The translations under genes and the position numbers were made by a program. Positions 48,395 through 62,070 of a stretch of 64,000 nt of DNA are shown here, piece after piece. The first letter of the stretch is position 1. The number at the start of each line of letters is the position of its first letter. Under the pieces are notes generated by a model, which was not told where the DNA came from, searched no databases, and worked only from the letters and a program-made list of their open reading frames with translations. Source of the stretch: Loxodes magnus (taxonomy: Eukaryota > Ciliophora > Karyorelictea > Loxodida > Loxodidae); the NCBI GenBank assembly GCA_946699065.1, contig CAMPDV010000009.1, positions 992,001-1,056,000 of the forward strand, written 5' to 3'.

Positions 48395-49890
48395 TCAATT
48401 TATTGATTTTAATAAAGCTAATTAGATGAAAAGGATACATCTTTAAGTTTTATAGTCTTTAACGTTTAAGATGAGAATTAGAGAGCACTAAACACTTTTT
48501 TAATGATAGTCAATAACATATTAAGTTAAATTAATTTAAGCTAAAGGATGTTAAGATTTAGCTTTGCTTACTCCCATAGACTTATAACTAAATGAGCTAC
48601 ATGCTCTCAATCTGGATTGCTGAATCTTATTTTTTGTGAAAGTGTGAATTTACTGCTGCTGTGAAGGTTTATGGAGATCTTGGTTTTCATCGAAAATAGA
48701 TGATTTTAAATATATATTGACAACATCTTTCAAAGTGCAAATTCCAAGAACGCATCCATCAAAATCTAATTTATTAATTTAGCAATAAATAAATTTTTCC
48801 TCCTATATGAAAATATTACTGTTTAAGTCACTATTGCAAAGTCATTGTTCTACTATTTGAATTAGGATATCACATTACATAGTTAACTGTCAGGATGTAA
48901 AACTAAAGGAAGATCAAGTTTAAAGTTGCAGTCTTTCACATATGGATTCTAATTTACATCAACTAAAAGCAATTGATTTACATTAAGAATTCCTATAATA
49001 TTGTCCTTTATTCCTTTGTAGATGGGAATTCTCCAATATCCAGATTCAAGTATTTAAGAAATTATTTAAGGAGTTAGAATTTCATTGATATCAAGCATTA
49101 GTACTTTATCTAAGGATTTCATTATTTATTAAATTTTATTTTCCTTTAACTCTAAAGCTCCGTATATCAACCTGGACTCATGCTCAAATAGTGGTTTTTC
49201 TTATTCCTCTAATAGTGGTTATTTTTAGAAATCTGATTTTTAATCATCTTTGGAAATTTTGCTATGCCTTTTATTATGAGCAATTATAGCATCTTAAACT
49301 ATTCTTTAGCTTTTTTAATCACTATTCTTAGGAGTTGATAAAGAATGCTTATACTCATGTACGGTATGTTCAATTCTTTTCGTATGAATCTGTATTAATG
49401 CTTTGATTTTATCTAATGTGAATCTTTTCTTACTTTAACTTACGAAAACTTTATCAAGTATCAAGGAAATTGGCTTAGAAATAGGCCATAATATAAAAAT
49501 TGTAACTTTTACAATGGGAACCATACAAGCTGCTATTTTTATTTAGTCAGGACCTGTACAAAAAGCCTGCGGCAAGATCTCTCCAAAAATCAGAACTAAG
49601 GTAACTGAAATTATAATTACAGCCCAAGCTGGAAACTATTCATCCAAAACTAATGGCAGAGCCTCCATAGCTGCTGCATTAGTTAATAAGAGAGTTACTA
49701 GAAGCAAATGGTGATTCGAAATGACTGTCAAGACCTTTTATGCTTGTTTTTTACTTTATTCAGTACCGCAAATCAGCTTCATTTCCATTTCTAGATCGTC
49801 AATTGACATCAAACCGACAGTAAGACCTGACATAACTCCAGCTATAAGAACTAAAAGAATAATTAAAATAATATTAAGATAGATCTCCAT
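48395..49890 (-). CDS. CNNM/CorC-type membrane protein (DUF21 plus CBS pair)
   Basis: The model is complement(join(48395..48802,48820..49890)), 492 residues. The 17-nt intron (gtaatattttcatatag) is needed to reach the last CBS segment. Residues 1-150 are the DUF21/CNNM membrane domain (AGVMSGLTVGLMSIDDLEME, HHLLLVTLLLTNAAAMEALP, LIFGEILPQAFCT). A cytosolic CBS pair follows (SGYWRIPIYKGIKDNIIGIL, then LDFDGCVLGICTLKDVVNIYL). CNNM proteins bind Mg-ATP in their CBS module and regulate or carry magnesium efflux at the plasma membrane or other membranes. The insert between ~200 and 260 is charged and variable. The residues after ~440 are AT-rich and included only because the first in-frame TGA lies at 48395, so the C-terminus is uncertain. 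Confidence 0.92.
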
Positions 49891-52327
49891 TCTCTTTACA
49901 AGCTTTATTATTAATTAAACAAATCACTAAAGTATTTCTTTTAATTTTTTAATTTCTTATCTGCTTTATACTCTTTGGACAAGATATATTCACCTAATAT
50001 AGCTAAATAAATACTTCAAAGTTTTAATTATACTCTAACCAAATTTACTTATTTGTCCTTTAATTATATAGGCTGATAAATAAATCAGTTAGAGTTTTCA
50101 GGTATAGTAATTAATTCTTTAAATGCCAAATATTAAATTTCCAATGAGGTAGTAAAAGTTTATCAATTCGATGAAATATTAAATAAATATCTAATTTCTA
50201 TTCTCTCCTATCTTCATTTTTACAATTATCTTCCTTAATTCTATGTATATTGTAATTACCCTTTTATGCATATAATAAACTACCATTTACTTAGACGAAG
50301 AATGCTTCTTAATTTAGTGTTTTGAGGTTAAGAAATATAAATAGAAATAATTTAGGAAATATATATATAATAGTAGAAATTTTCATACTTTATATCAAAT
50401 TTATATTTCAATCTTTTAGTCTCTCAATTTTCTTTTTTCTATAATAGGAGTATAGCATTAGCATTATTCAAAGTCCCAATGAGATTTTTAAAAATAAGGT
50501 ATTTTAATAATCCTAATTATATTAGTTATAAAATACCTCCAATTTACTAAAAAACACCCACTTTAGTTTACCTTTTTCAGCTAGTTGAACTTATAAAATT
50601 TTAGACTTTATTGAGTTATTATTATATTAAACTTTAAATTAATGGTTTAAAGCTATTTAGTATAACAAAATCAGAAACAAATAAATCTTTAGTGTTCTAT
50701 TAAAGTATCTAGTCATCTTTTAATAATCAAATTTGTATTTACTTTTTAATTTTAATTTAAAATATATATAATTAAATCTAATCAATTACCTGCCGCTTTC
50801 GTTCTTTTTAAATGCTAAAAGAAAAAGTGATATTCTTAATCGTTTTAAGTTATTATAATATATTAAAAAGTTGTAATTTTATTTAATTATCAACTTTTGA
50901 AAGTTATTTTAATAAAAAACCTTATAAAGCTTAACTTTACGAAGTCCTAATATACATCATTTACCCCTTTTCTATAATTTATTTTATTTGTTTAGATATT
51001 AAGCTATAAATGCTTTTGAAAATATCTATATTTTCTTAGATTTAAATTTATTTTTATAATGATTCCCCTTTATTTCATATCCCACATTCAACTCTTTATT
51101 TTATGATGCCATAATTAAAACTAATTTAAGATTAATTAGTTGCTTTTACATTTAAACTTTTCATAACGATTGAAGTAGATTAAAGTCTTAAAGATAAATC
51201 TATTAGTATATAGCATTCTATTTATTTAAAATCAATAAAAAATGATAATTACATTTAACTTCTTCCATGAGCTATTTAGTATCTTCAACTTTATCAATTA
51301 GTAAAGAAAGAATTTATTTGATTATAAAATCCTTGATTATAATCATTCTTCTCTACCTAATTAAATAAAAATATAAAGTTAGAATTCTAAGTTCCTTTAT
51401 TAAACTAACCTTTGTCTAATACTTCTTTGAGCAGTGCCTTTACTTAATTTTAATGATATCTTATGTTCAGTCTGAAGAATGATTAAGTAATTATTGTAAA
51501 ATCCTTTATTTAATATTTTATATCTATAAACTGTTTTAACATTCTAAATATGAAAAAGGGATAGAAGATTCTTAATTATGGCTATTAGCTTAGTGTATAG
51601 AGATACCTCATTAATCATTTAATTATTTAATTCTATTTGCTAGCTAACATTTTGCTTCTTTACTTATAGATTGCACAGTTCCTTCTTCTATAAAATAAAT
51701 ACCTAGTTATTTTCAAACTTAAATGCTAAATGCTAAATAAAATTTAAATATAAAGTTAAGATAATAAAAATTTATAGTTCTCCATATATGAGAAGAGAAG
51801 GGATAAATAAACTAAGGAACTAAGGAACTAAGGAAAAAATAAAAGTTTTAATGGAATATATCATACTAACCTTATTATACCTTTTTATTCTAACTTAATA
51901 AAAATTCTATTTAATATCTATTTGAAATTTGCGAAAATAATTTACTTTAAATATATATGAGCTTTTAGAAAAACAGAATACCTAGCCTTTATTATAATAT
52001 TGGTATATTTGTTGTTTAATGCTAAGTCAATTACACTTAATTTTATATGAAATTTCATAATTTTTTATCTGTCTAATAATCTTCTAGCTATGCCTAGGAA
52101 AAAAATCCTATAATTTATGTTTCATTCTTTATCAATACTCAAAACCTTTTTATGTATTTTTAAATGTTTTTATAATATTAAGACTACCTAGTTTTAAGTT
52201 AGTGTCTCCTTAGAAAGATTTATATCTAAGATAAGAGTATTTTAGATAAAATAAGATAATTTAAAGTGTTTTAAAAGGAATAAGTAAATACTAAATTAAT
52301 TTTAACTAATTAAATTTCTTTCAATCT
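49891..52327. other. 2.4-kb AT-rich gene desert
   Basis: No convincing coding frame or RNA gene is seen. An 8-bp tandem repeat (actaagga)x3 lies at 51811-51835. Confidence 0.45.
51811..51835. repeat. (actaagga)3 tandem repeat
   Basis: Three exact copies of the unit followed by one extra base. Confidence 0.85.
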
Positions 52328-54844
52328 TCAAAGCTCAAAAGTAGAAGATCTAACTATGCTTCCTTTTTCTTTAATTAAGAATAGCAACTAATCTAAGCTG
52401 CAGTTTGATAGATTTTCCTTAATTATTTTCTTCAGAGATTTCTCAAGCTGGACTACTGTGGAATATTCTATTATATTCAATCTTTTGAAATCAGATATCA
52501 GCATTGACTTGTGAACAAAAACAAAATCATATTACAAAGTATTAATTTTTTATAATGCTAACTACTAGTTTTTGTACTATTTTACACGAATATTCTTCTA
52601 CATGAAGTAATCAATCTAAATGGAGGGGTTCTTGTCTATTATCATAATATTCAAGGTTTTAGATACTTAGCTATTAAGCAGTTTATCAAAATAGGAATTT
52701 CGTATTTTACGTCTACGGAATAAAAAATTTTCATTAAATTATGGAGTTGCTTTAACCGGTTCCGAATTTGTTATGGAAAAAAACTAGGGAGAGCTTGAAG
52801 AGAAATGGCAATTTTTTACGCTAGTAGGAGTTTACTCTTAATCTCTGTCGTCTTATTGCTCCGTCCTTTATATTTTAATTTAATTTGGATGCTTAAGCAT
52901 TTTATGTTTATTTTTAGTATTTTCTAGCTGTATTTCAAATTTAGGTTTTAATAAAGAATCACTCTCTTTTGGAGTATTTGTTTCTAAATTCTTTTTGGAT
53001 TTTGCAGTAATACATGTACTCTTCAATTCTTCTACTTTTCTCTTAACTGATTGCTAATTTGGAGTTTCTTATATTTCTGGAACAGGTTCAGAGAGACTCG
53101 TATTAACTGATGATTCATATTTGTTCTAAGTTTACTCTTGCATACACAAGACAGAGACTTTTTCATTTAAACTTTACTTTCCATTTACTTATTTAGAATT
53201 TTTTTCTTAGTTTGCATCCATTTTCGGTAAATTTTCTTACTGTGCCAATGTCTTTAACTTTTGTTAAATTTTTTATGTTTTTAAATCCTTAAGAGAGCAT
53301 TTTCCTGCAAGTTGTTTTCTTTTAACTTTATATACATTATCTTTTTAATCATTATCTTTGCTATAGCCTTATTAGCTTTCCATGTTTTATTATTCACTTT
53401 TTTTATTTTAATTTAGCTCTGGGCTCAAATAAGTCTAGTTATAAGCTTCTGCAAACTTTTTTTCTTGCAATAAAATTTCTTATTTACTCTTTCTTTCAAT
53501 CTCTTAAAAATGCATTTATTCGGTTTAAGTAGATTGCTCCTATTTGTGTGAAGATAAATCGAGTTTGAAAATTTATGAGATATATATACTAGTTTAATCT
53601 CCTTTTAAGCTTATATTATTCAGTTACAAGTTTTAGTATTTAAGCAGATGCTTTAGAATTATAAACTATTATCTGTATATGATACCTTACAAGTTTTCTT
53701 TATTGGACTGACTTTGCATAAATCTCTTTATTGTACCGAATAATTAGGGAGTTCCTAGTATGAAGTTAATTTTGTAAAGGATAACTATAGAATCATGGTG
53801 TAAAGATTCGATAAGAACACTCATCAAGATCTAACTGTTATTTGTTGAGTAATACTCAGCACACGAAATTAAAGTGTTTAAAAGTAGCTCAGTGAAAATC
53901 TAATCTCCTATTACTAAATTAGGAATAGCTTATGCGTATTGTATTTGAACCTGCTAGCTTTCTAGTCTGTTGTCATAACTCAAAATGTTTTACAATATAC
54001 CACTCAAACTCAACAACTCCTAATTGCTTTTATGGTTTTTTTTCTGTCCTATAAGCATGCATTGACTTATTAAATATTTAGCAGTTGGATCTTAAGAAGT
54101 CTTTAATAAGTTGGAAATTTTGTTGTTAATCATTTTTAATTTTTCTTTAGCTTAATAATTTTCGAATATTAACAAACTGGCTGGCTTGTTTTTTCAATAG
54201 AAAGAGTAAGTTTTGAATGTCCAATATCCAGGAGGGTTTTCGTTAAATCAAGAAATAGACTGTTCATTTGATTGTTATCTAATTACTACAACATCTTGAA
54301 GCTACTTGTTGTTATACTTCAGAGATATCGAGTTCTGTATAATCTTATCTGTATTGTCTATTATCATGTATTGCTTGTCACCTAAAATGAAGTTTCTAAA
54401 TCTTTCTCTTTCTAACTAGTCTAAAGTATACAACCCAAACATATTCAAAATTTACTCTAAATTATATATTAAAGTTAAGAAGGGAAGAACTATCATCCAG
54501 CACCAAGGGAGTTTAAAAATAAAGCTAACTGCTATTATTTCTATACACGATATTAAAACTCCTAGAACATTTTTATCTAAGTCATAGCAGGCAAATATTG
54601 TACATAGTAAAGTAAAATGGTTGCTAGCCTTAAATAATGAAAATTCGTACAGTTGGTGGTAATTTATTAAATTGCTTGGAACTAAAAGCAATCTCCAATA
54701 TTTTTGATCGCATAGTTTATAAGACTAAAATATCAAAAGGCAAATCAATGATATATCAGCTACTCATATAAAGGAATATCTTTCTTAGTATAACTCAATG
54801 ACTGTTGTTACTAATGCTCTCCACAAAACAATCTACAATTTCAT
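52328..54844 (-). CDS. Degenerate hybrid histidine-kinase-like membrane protein
   Basis: A single frame encodes 838 residues. The N-terminus (1-160) has about five membrane spans. A PAS-like segment follows (LGDKQYMIIDNTDKIIQNS), then helices and a GHKL-like remnant (IPNLVIGDQIFTELLLNTLISCAEYY), recalling the 'GD..R..Q.L.NLL.NA' block of sensor kinases. Residues ~430-690 are a charged, Gln/Lys-rich linker. The C-terminus (~715-800) resembles a receiver domain: LNIMIIDKNPS, then YDFVFVHKSM, where the usual phospho-accepting Asp appears to be His. No conventional H-box is visible. The sequence suggests a signalling relic or pseudo-two-component protein, acting as a membrane sensor without phosphorelay. 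The gene is well supported; the family call is an inference from layout. Confidence 0.7.
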
Positions 54845-57800
54845 TTTTTTTAATGTGTAATTTAATAATTACACGTTAAGTGCTACTTAAAGCTAAAATA
54901 TTTATTTAATCCAAAAGGACATATTTAGCTTTAACTAACAAAATATTAGATAGACATTCTATTAAGACCTTTATTTTAAATTAGCCTAACTTTTAGAGAT
55001 TAAAGCTAAGGAAATATTAATAGCCAGTGGAATAAGCTAAAGTAATGTAACTTTAAAATAATGAAATTAAATAGTTTAATGAGCGATAACTCTACAAAGC
55101 TTATAGAATTACTTTTAAACTGCAATTCTATTTATTATTTAGATTATCATTTTCCTTCAATACTCTAAAATCTTATCAGTTTCCCCAGAAAATCCTTTTA
55201 ACCTTTATAGTATAGTTTTAGATAACTTTCTAAATTAGAAATTAGAGCTTAAATATGAAGATATCATATCGTAAAGAACTATTACTTAATTATCTCAGAA
55301 ATAGAGGCATTAAGAATGTGTGAGAAGAAAAAAATGAAATAAGTTAAAATAGTGAAGTTTACTCCAACTGTAATACCTTTATAGCAGAAAAATAAATAAA
55401 CTTAGACTGTATTAGTCAAATGATACTATTTATTTTAAAAACTGCTATCACTTTATCTAATAATCTTCTATTTCTAATTAACTTTCAGCGTAACATAAGG
55501 AAAAAGAATTTCATAATAGAAAAATTAAATAAATAACTATCTTCTTATTTTTAATTAAGGCTCTAATTTAAATTATCTTCATTAGATAGAGCAAGATATA
55601 TAAATTAAAAATATAACTTAGTCTAGTAATAAAAAAGCAAAAGATGAAAATAACTCGTAAGTTCTTTATATTAATTAATAGTCTTAAATGTAGAATAGTA
55701 CTTGGATATATACAGAGTAAGGTAGATGCTTAGTAGCAAATGTAAATGATTAATAACTATTTAATCCTAATAGTCTTATATTTTAATAGTTATATCTATT
55801 TATATTTATCTTTATAATACTATTCACTATTTACACTCCTTATTAAGAATTTTTCATATAACTAATGTAATTCTGTCATCTAATTAATCAGCTTAAATTA
55901 GTTGCTTTTTCATTTTTTAGAGAAAATTTACTCATGAAATTAAATTTCTATCAAAATTAGAGTTTTATAAAAGAGCGAAAGTAAGAAAGACTAGAATGAA
56001 ATTAATATTTATAGTCCAAAAGCTAAAATAGCTAAAATAGCTAAAAATAAGTTTAAAGTAAGCATTAATCATTCAATAGAATAGAAATAATTTCAACCAT
56101 ATTTAATAGTAAATAGAAGGTGTATTCAGTTATGCGCAGTCTAGTTCAAACAATAACTACTTTTTGTATGTAAAAACTTTCAAATTATAAGGAAAATTCA
56201 TTCAAGGTTAAATATAAATTCTAAAAGAAATAAGGAACATTTATTTTTTAAGCTTAAATCAGCTAGTAAGAATAATTATGTTTAATAATAGCTCAAATTA
56301 AAGCACTATATCAATATAGTTTAGGATTAAATTTTTTTATTAGCAAAATATGAGAGCGGAAAAACTATCTTTCTTACTTTTCATTCATCAAACTATTTAT
56401 AGTCCATAGATTTGATATAAGTTATAAAAATATCTTATTTTCGTGTCCATAGAAAGAACCTAAAGCATAAAATGACTTTCTTATCTTTTAAAACTTTACC
56501 TAAGTTTTAATTATTCTTAAGTACATTATTATTGTCTTTTGTTTTGCCTTAGTAATAATTTTAATAATTGAGCATAGTAAATTAATTTAGTAACTTTCTT
56601 TATTACTTATGTGTTTGCTTTAAAACAAATGCTCAATAATATTCATTCCATAATTTTAGAATATTTAATTCAATTCTCATCATTTATGGTATCAAAGTCT
56701 TTTTCAAGTTTGATTTTTTTTAATTTAACAATTTTAATAAATGTGACTATGAAGTTAAGATTCAGACTAATATAATAATTTTAAAGGGTTTTTATTTTTA
56801 TTAACTAAAACTGAATGAAATAATAATTCATAAAAGTTAGAACAAGAATTAGATATTTATGAATACAGTCAGCATATTATTTTATAAAGCTAGCTGATAA
56901 ATCAAGCACTTTTCTAAATCTTTAAGTAAGTCTATTCAATAATAAATCAATTAAATCTTTATATAATTAAATGCTATATAGATATTAATAGACTCATATA
57001 TTGCTTACCATTTCAAAGAAAACAAACATTAAAATTAAAAAATTCCTTTAATTAGCTTTTTAATTATACTTTAATTAGTCAGAATGATAAAATTATATCT
57101 CTTGCTTTAATTAATCTCTTATAAGCAAGCATTATAAACTAATTCTAAAATATTCGTTATCTAGCTTTAATCATATAACTAGTACTTTATTATTATCCAT
57201 TCTAATCTTTCATTTAGTAAAAACCAAAAATAAAGTATTTAAACTCTTTCAAGCTTAATTTAATTTAGACTTAATTAAGAAATAAAAAGCATCTATAATA
57301 ATAACTTAATTATACAAGTAGAAGTACTAGGAAAAGATAAATAATAAACTTTATTACTAATTTAAATTAGATAGCTATATTAATATCTTAATACCACTAT
57401 TCATTTAATTATTAAGTTCAATTTGCAAAAATATATGGTAGTAATAAGCACTGCTTTGATTACTTTTATCTTGATATTACAATATCTGAATTATCTATTT
57501 CTTAAACTAACTTTATTTATGGAAATTAGTAAAATAATTAGCAATCTAACTTAGCAAATATTAACTTCAAAAGTTTTTCATAGTCATCTAACAATATTTT
57601 GCTTATTAACTTCTAGATATTTTTAATAGGAAAATTAATTTTTTTATATATTTAGAGATAAATAGAGAAAAAAGTTTAAAATGTTGTAATTGATATGCTA
57701 AATAAATAAAATACAACTTTAATAAGGAATAATTAATAATAAGATACAGAACAAAAAAAAGTGTTATAAATTAATGATTCAATTATATTAATTGACAAAA

Positions 57801-58901
57801 CAAATAGAAAATTTATCTTAGGTAAAGAAGGATTGTCATTTATAATAATTAGTTAATACTTTTTTTTAAATGTAATATCACTTAATCATAGTAAAGCCCT
57901 TTCAAATTCTTAGAAAAATAAAGAAACGAATATGATTTCTTAAAGATAAAAAAGCAGCTTTATTTGATATAATTATTAATTATAGTAGATTCCTTTATTT
58001 ATCTAATTTAGTAAATGTGCATTTTTAATATTTTACTTACAATAAAATTTAGATCTTTTTAGTTTTTTAGTAATATTTTAATCATATTAACTTTATCAGC
58101 TTTAAATCTTTTTGCTATTTTTATTTAGCGTTCTTTTGATTATTTGATACCTTTTCTTTAGGTACTTCAGCATTATATAAATTTGAAATATTTTAATTTG
58201 AAAGGATTATTATTTTCGAATTTTCTAAGCTTGATTTAGTTTAATGATAAGCAAGTTGTTTTCATATTTATTTTATTTTAGTTTCTAAGTTTATAAGTAT
58301 TTAGCTAGCTGTTGTTATTCTTAAATTATTGTATTCAGATTTCATTATATTAAAGGAGTTTTACTATAAAGTGATTTTAAATCTTCATGAATCATCTCAA
58401 TAGAAGCATTTGCTCTTTATAGCTTTAGTTATTTTAAATGATATTAACTAATATTCAAACTATTAGTATACCTGTAGCTTAATCAGTATAATTATAAAAG
58501 TGCTACTTTTGGATATTTTAAAAGTTTTTAATGATTGAATACCCTTTTTCAAATAGTAATTAATATAGTTCATGCATAATAAATAGACTAACTAGAGAAT
58601 CTTAAATATTAATTAGGATTAGAAGTTACTATAAAGCAGCATTATCAATTAAATAATAATAAGGTAGTTCAGAATTATAATCACATTATATTTAATAAAT
58701 TAGCATAGTAAGGATTATCAACTTATTGATAAAAATAGTATTAGCTCATATAGGTTAGTTATATTAAACTCAGCTATAAATTCTAATATTTTACAATAAT
58801 AAAGGACTAAATAACCTTATAGTGTATTTTAAATTTTGCTTTTGTTATTTTGCTACCAGTTTTCTATTTTTGTATACATATAAACATTTAGAAGCTTATC
58901 T
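54845..58901. other. 4-kb AT-rich gene desert
   Basis: This is the longest stretch without a supported gene. Base composition is extreme and no frame reads as protein. A 9-bp tandem repeat (agctaaaat)x3 lies at 56021-56048. No tRNA, rRNA or transposon was recognised. Confidence 0.45.
56021..56048. repeat. (agctaaaat)3 tandem repeat
   Basis: Three near-exact copies of a 9-bp unit within AT-rich DNA. Confidence 0.8.
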
Positions 58902-59663
58902 TCATTCCAATTTTACACTATTCATTTTTTTTGCCTTTCTAACTTATTTATAAGTTTATTTTCCTTTAAATAGTTAAAAAATATTAAAATGCATCAAAAA
59001 TAAATAGCTCAACAAAAAGTCTAACTTTTGTTAAATTAGCTTTTACTAAAGTTGTTAGGATATTAAGCCTAAAGCTTTGACTTTAAGTAATACTTCAACT
59101 AATAAGCTCTATTTTAAAGCCTTGTATATATTAAGACACTAATTTAATATACTCTTGTTTAGCAAAAGGAAGCAAATATTATATTTGCTATAAAAGCTTA
59201 ACTTTAGAAAGGTAGAAGTGTTTAAAATAATAATAGCAAGAAGTAATAAACAAATTAGTAATAAATAAAGATTTACAGGATAGAGACAATTAGTTAATGC
59301 TAATATAGTTATAATCTTAGGAATAATATCATTATATTTCATATCATTATGTTTAAATTTGAGACCGTTTAATTATTTTGCAAATGTAAATTAGAAACTA
59401 ATCATTGGCTAATCACAAAGGAAACCAAATATATTAAAAAAAGCTTTATATTTAAAGCTTAAACATCACCTTATATAAAAGAAGAATAAAGATAAATATT
59501 AAAGCCTTAATGACTATAACTGTAACTATTTGGATATTATAAGCATAGAGCCATAAATTAAGTTCCATTTTTAGTTTAAAAGATATATAATTGTATAAAT
59601 CTACCAGCATCTCAAAATTATTTATTGTAAAATTAATTAGAAAGAATGGAGAATTAAATTCAT
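58902..59663 (-). CDS. Doubtful hydrophobic ORF, 253 residues (candidate membrane protein)
   Basis: The frame runs from MNLILHSFQLILQQII to KKMNSVKLE-TGA with one internal TGA (YIRWCLSF). It has several strongly hydrophobic stretches (IIPKIITILALTNCLYPVNL, YLLLICLLLLAIIIL) and a basic C-terminus. The frame continues open and hydrophobic upstream toward the divergent Gln-rich gene, so the start is arbitrary. AT-rich DNA read on this strand tends to give Leu/Ile/Phe, so this may be non-coding. The polar, lysine-rich tail and low TGA count are mild support only. No family is recognised. Confidence 0.25.
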
Positions 59664-59813
59664 GCACAAGTAACTTAGGAAGAGTAAATAAACTAAAATT
59701 AAGAATCAGGATATGGCAGCAGATAAGTTCAAAGACAGTAATATTAATTTTATCCTCCTAACTAATAAAGTCTTATATAATAAAAGCTTCTGACAACTAA
59801 TAACTCTAAGCAA

Positions 59814-61913
59814 ATGCAGTAAAGCTAGTCTTCTTTTAAAGATAATTTTGGTCATTCTTCATCTTAGCGAAACTATGATCGAAGTTATATTATTAAGAAA
59901 GAAAATTCGGAGTAAGAACTGTTTAGAAATTTATATTCCTCAATTGATAAGAAAGTATATAAACAGATATAAGCTTAAGAACCTTAAAGTAATGTGTTTA
60001 ATAGGCTGTTCTAAGAAAGTGGTTTAAGAAAAATTTAGAAGGAATCTTTAAACCAATACAATCCTAATAAAGCCTTGTAAGAATAAAAGAAGCATAACTT
60101 AAGTGCTTATGATGCTTAGAGATTAGATGGCCATATTATTAGAAGACATAGAGAGGCATAAGAAATGATTAATAAGCTTAGATAAGAAAAAGAAGAGAAA
60201 ATGTTTAATTAAATGCAGCAGCAACCTACAATTCTAGAGAACTCTAAAAAGATAGTAGAATAACGTTTAATTCAATAAGGAATAAGCTACTGTTCGGAAA
60301 TTAAACTCAAAAAGTAGCAAAGACTTGAATAAGAACTAAGAAAAAAATAAAATTTTAACTTCACGCCTCAAATAAATGAAAGAAGCAGAAAAATAGTAGA
60401 GAAAATAGAATAAATGAAAGCTAGAGAATATGAACTAAAAATGCTAAGTAAACAATATAATAAAGATAGTTAATAAAACTTACCAAGATAAAGAAATTAC
60501 CAAATTATTGACACTCAAAGGATTGAGTAGAGTGCTTAAAATTTTATTTATGAAAATTAGAGAATGGAAAAGTAAGACGATGCGCAGACTCCAATACAAT
60601 CAGACAAAAAAAATGAGGATATCTATTTTAACATGACAGGATCTTCTTTCAACAATTCTTTACAAATGCAAAATTCTTCTCCACAAAATCAGAGAATGAT
60701 AGGTGTGAGATCATAATTGAAATCTTAGTCATAATATTAATCTCCAAGAAATGATTAACCTGATTTTTAGTAACCTTAGTAAGTCTACTTAAAAGCTCTT
60801 CAACTTCACTATCCCGGAGCTTTAATGCCTTCATATTCTCAGGAAAATTAAGAAATTCCTCTTTGCTATGTCAATCTTAAGTAAAATCTTAGTGTTCCAC
60901 CAGCAGTAGTAGATAAGTTTACTAAATCAGATTAAGGAAAAATATAATTTTCAAGAAATCCTCCCTTAAGCATAAATGGTAAGCTTAGTTAAGAAGCTTT
61001 AAAAAAGGCTGTTGAAAACAGATAAACTCTTTAGTATCAGTATGAACAGCAACAATGTCCAGAACAACAGCATTCTCATCAACATCAATGTCACGGAAAG
61101 AATAAACATAGTGAAAATGACTATGCTTTGAGGGTAGCTGAGAGAAATAATAAATGGTTAGAACAAAAAAATAGTCAACTTTAGAAATAAAAGTAAATTT
61201 AGGAGCAAATGGTTGATTAGCATTGTACTTTCAAGCCTTAACTTTCTCCTTTTGTTAATAGAATGAGTAAGGAACATTTCAGTCCATAGAATTATTAAAT
61301 TTTATAGAAATCTCCAGGTTAAAAATCTTTAAATAGAAGCTACAGTGATTCATTAGTTAGATAAAGTTCTTAATCATGTAAGCCAAAGCAGGCTTCTAAG
61401 TACTAAAATCAAAGTTTAAAAGCATATCTTCCAGCAAAACCTATTTAGAGCAGAGTTTAGATGCTGAATCAGTTATACTAAAAGAAATAAGATAAAGGGA
61501 CCTTTTAATAAATGTAATAATCTAATGCTTCATCCTTAAGCTATAGATCTTCACGACCAGGAAATCAAAGTCCTATTAACTAGAATCAAAGTAGGCGAGA
61601 GATTTCTTTGCAATCAAGACCTCAAAGTGCTTCGAACAAAGATAAGAAGCAAGATAACTACAAATCGTAGAATAAAACTTAGAGATAATAAGGAGATTAA
61701 TAATTAAGAAATCTCTATTAGAATTAGCTCAATAAAAATAGAAACGAATCTAGCAAAAATAGAACTATAAACACAGGAAACAATATATTACTATCACAAC
61801 ATTACTGCTAATTAAGTCCTTAAATAAAAAGATACAGTTTCGCTGAAGGATTTGATAGAAGAAGAATTTTGGAAAACGTGTAGAATGCATAGATGTAAGG
61901 TAGCAAATTCTGA
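59814..61913 (+). CDS. Glutamine-rich coiled-coil protein with F-x-P motifs
   Basis: A single frame encodes 699 residues, starting MQQSQSSFKDNFGHSSSQ and ending GSKF-TGA. It has no internal TGA before the stop. Glutamine is the commonest residue, mostly TAA/TAG. Two separated blocks share a pattern of a charged coiled coil followed by F-x-P: LEQELRKKQNFNFTPQINERSRK near residue 180, and LQKQKQIQEQMVDQHCTFKPQLSPFVNRM near 465. This 'coil then F.P.I/L' arrangement is common in ciliate cytoskeletal and ciliary proteins, but I cannot name a family. A His/Gln-rich stretch (QQHSHQHQCHGK) lies near 425. The C-terminal third is Ser/Asn/Gln-rich and likely disordered. The next gene follows on the same strand after 157 bp. 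Confidence 0.8.
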
Positions 61914-62070
61914 TAAAGCAACTTATTAATACATTTATTTAATTAAAGAAAGTAAATACTAAGATCTCGATGGTAATAGTTATTTAAAGTATCCTTATGA
62001 AAATAAATTTGATTAGTTGTTTTTATTAAATTGTTTCAAAATAAGAATAAAGAATATCAATAAAAAGTAA

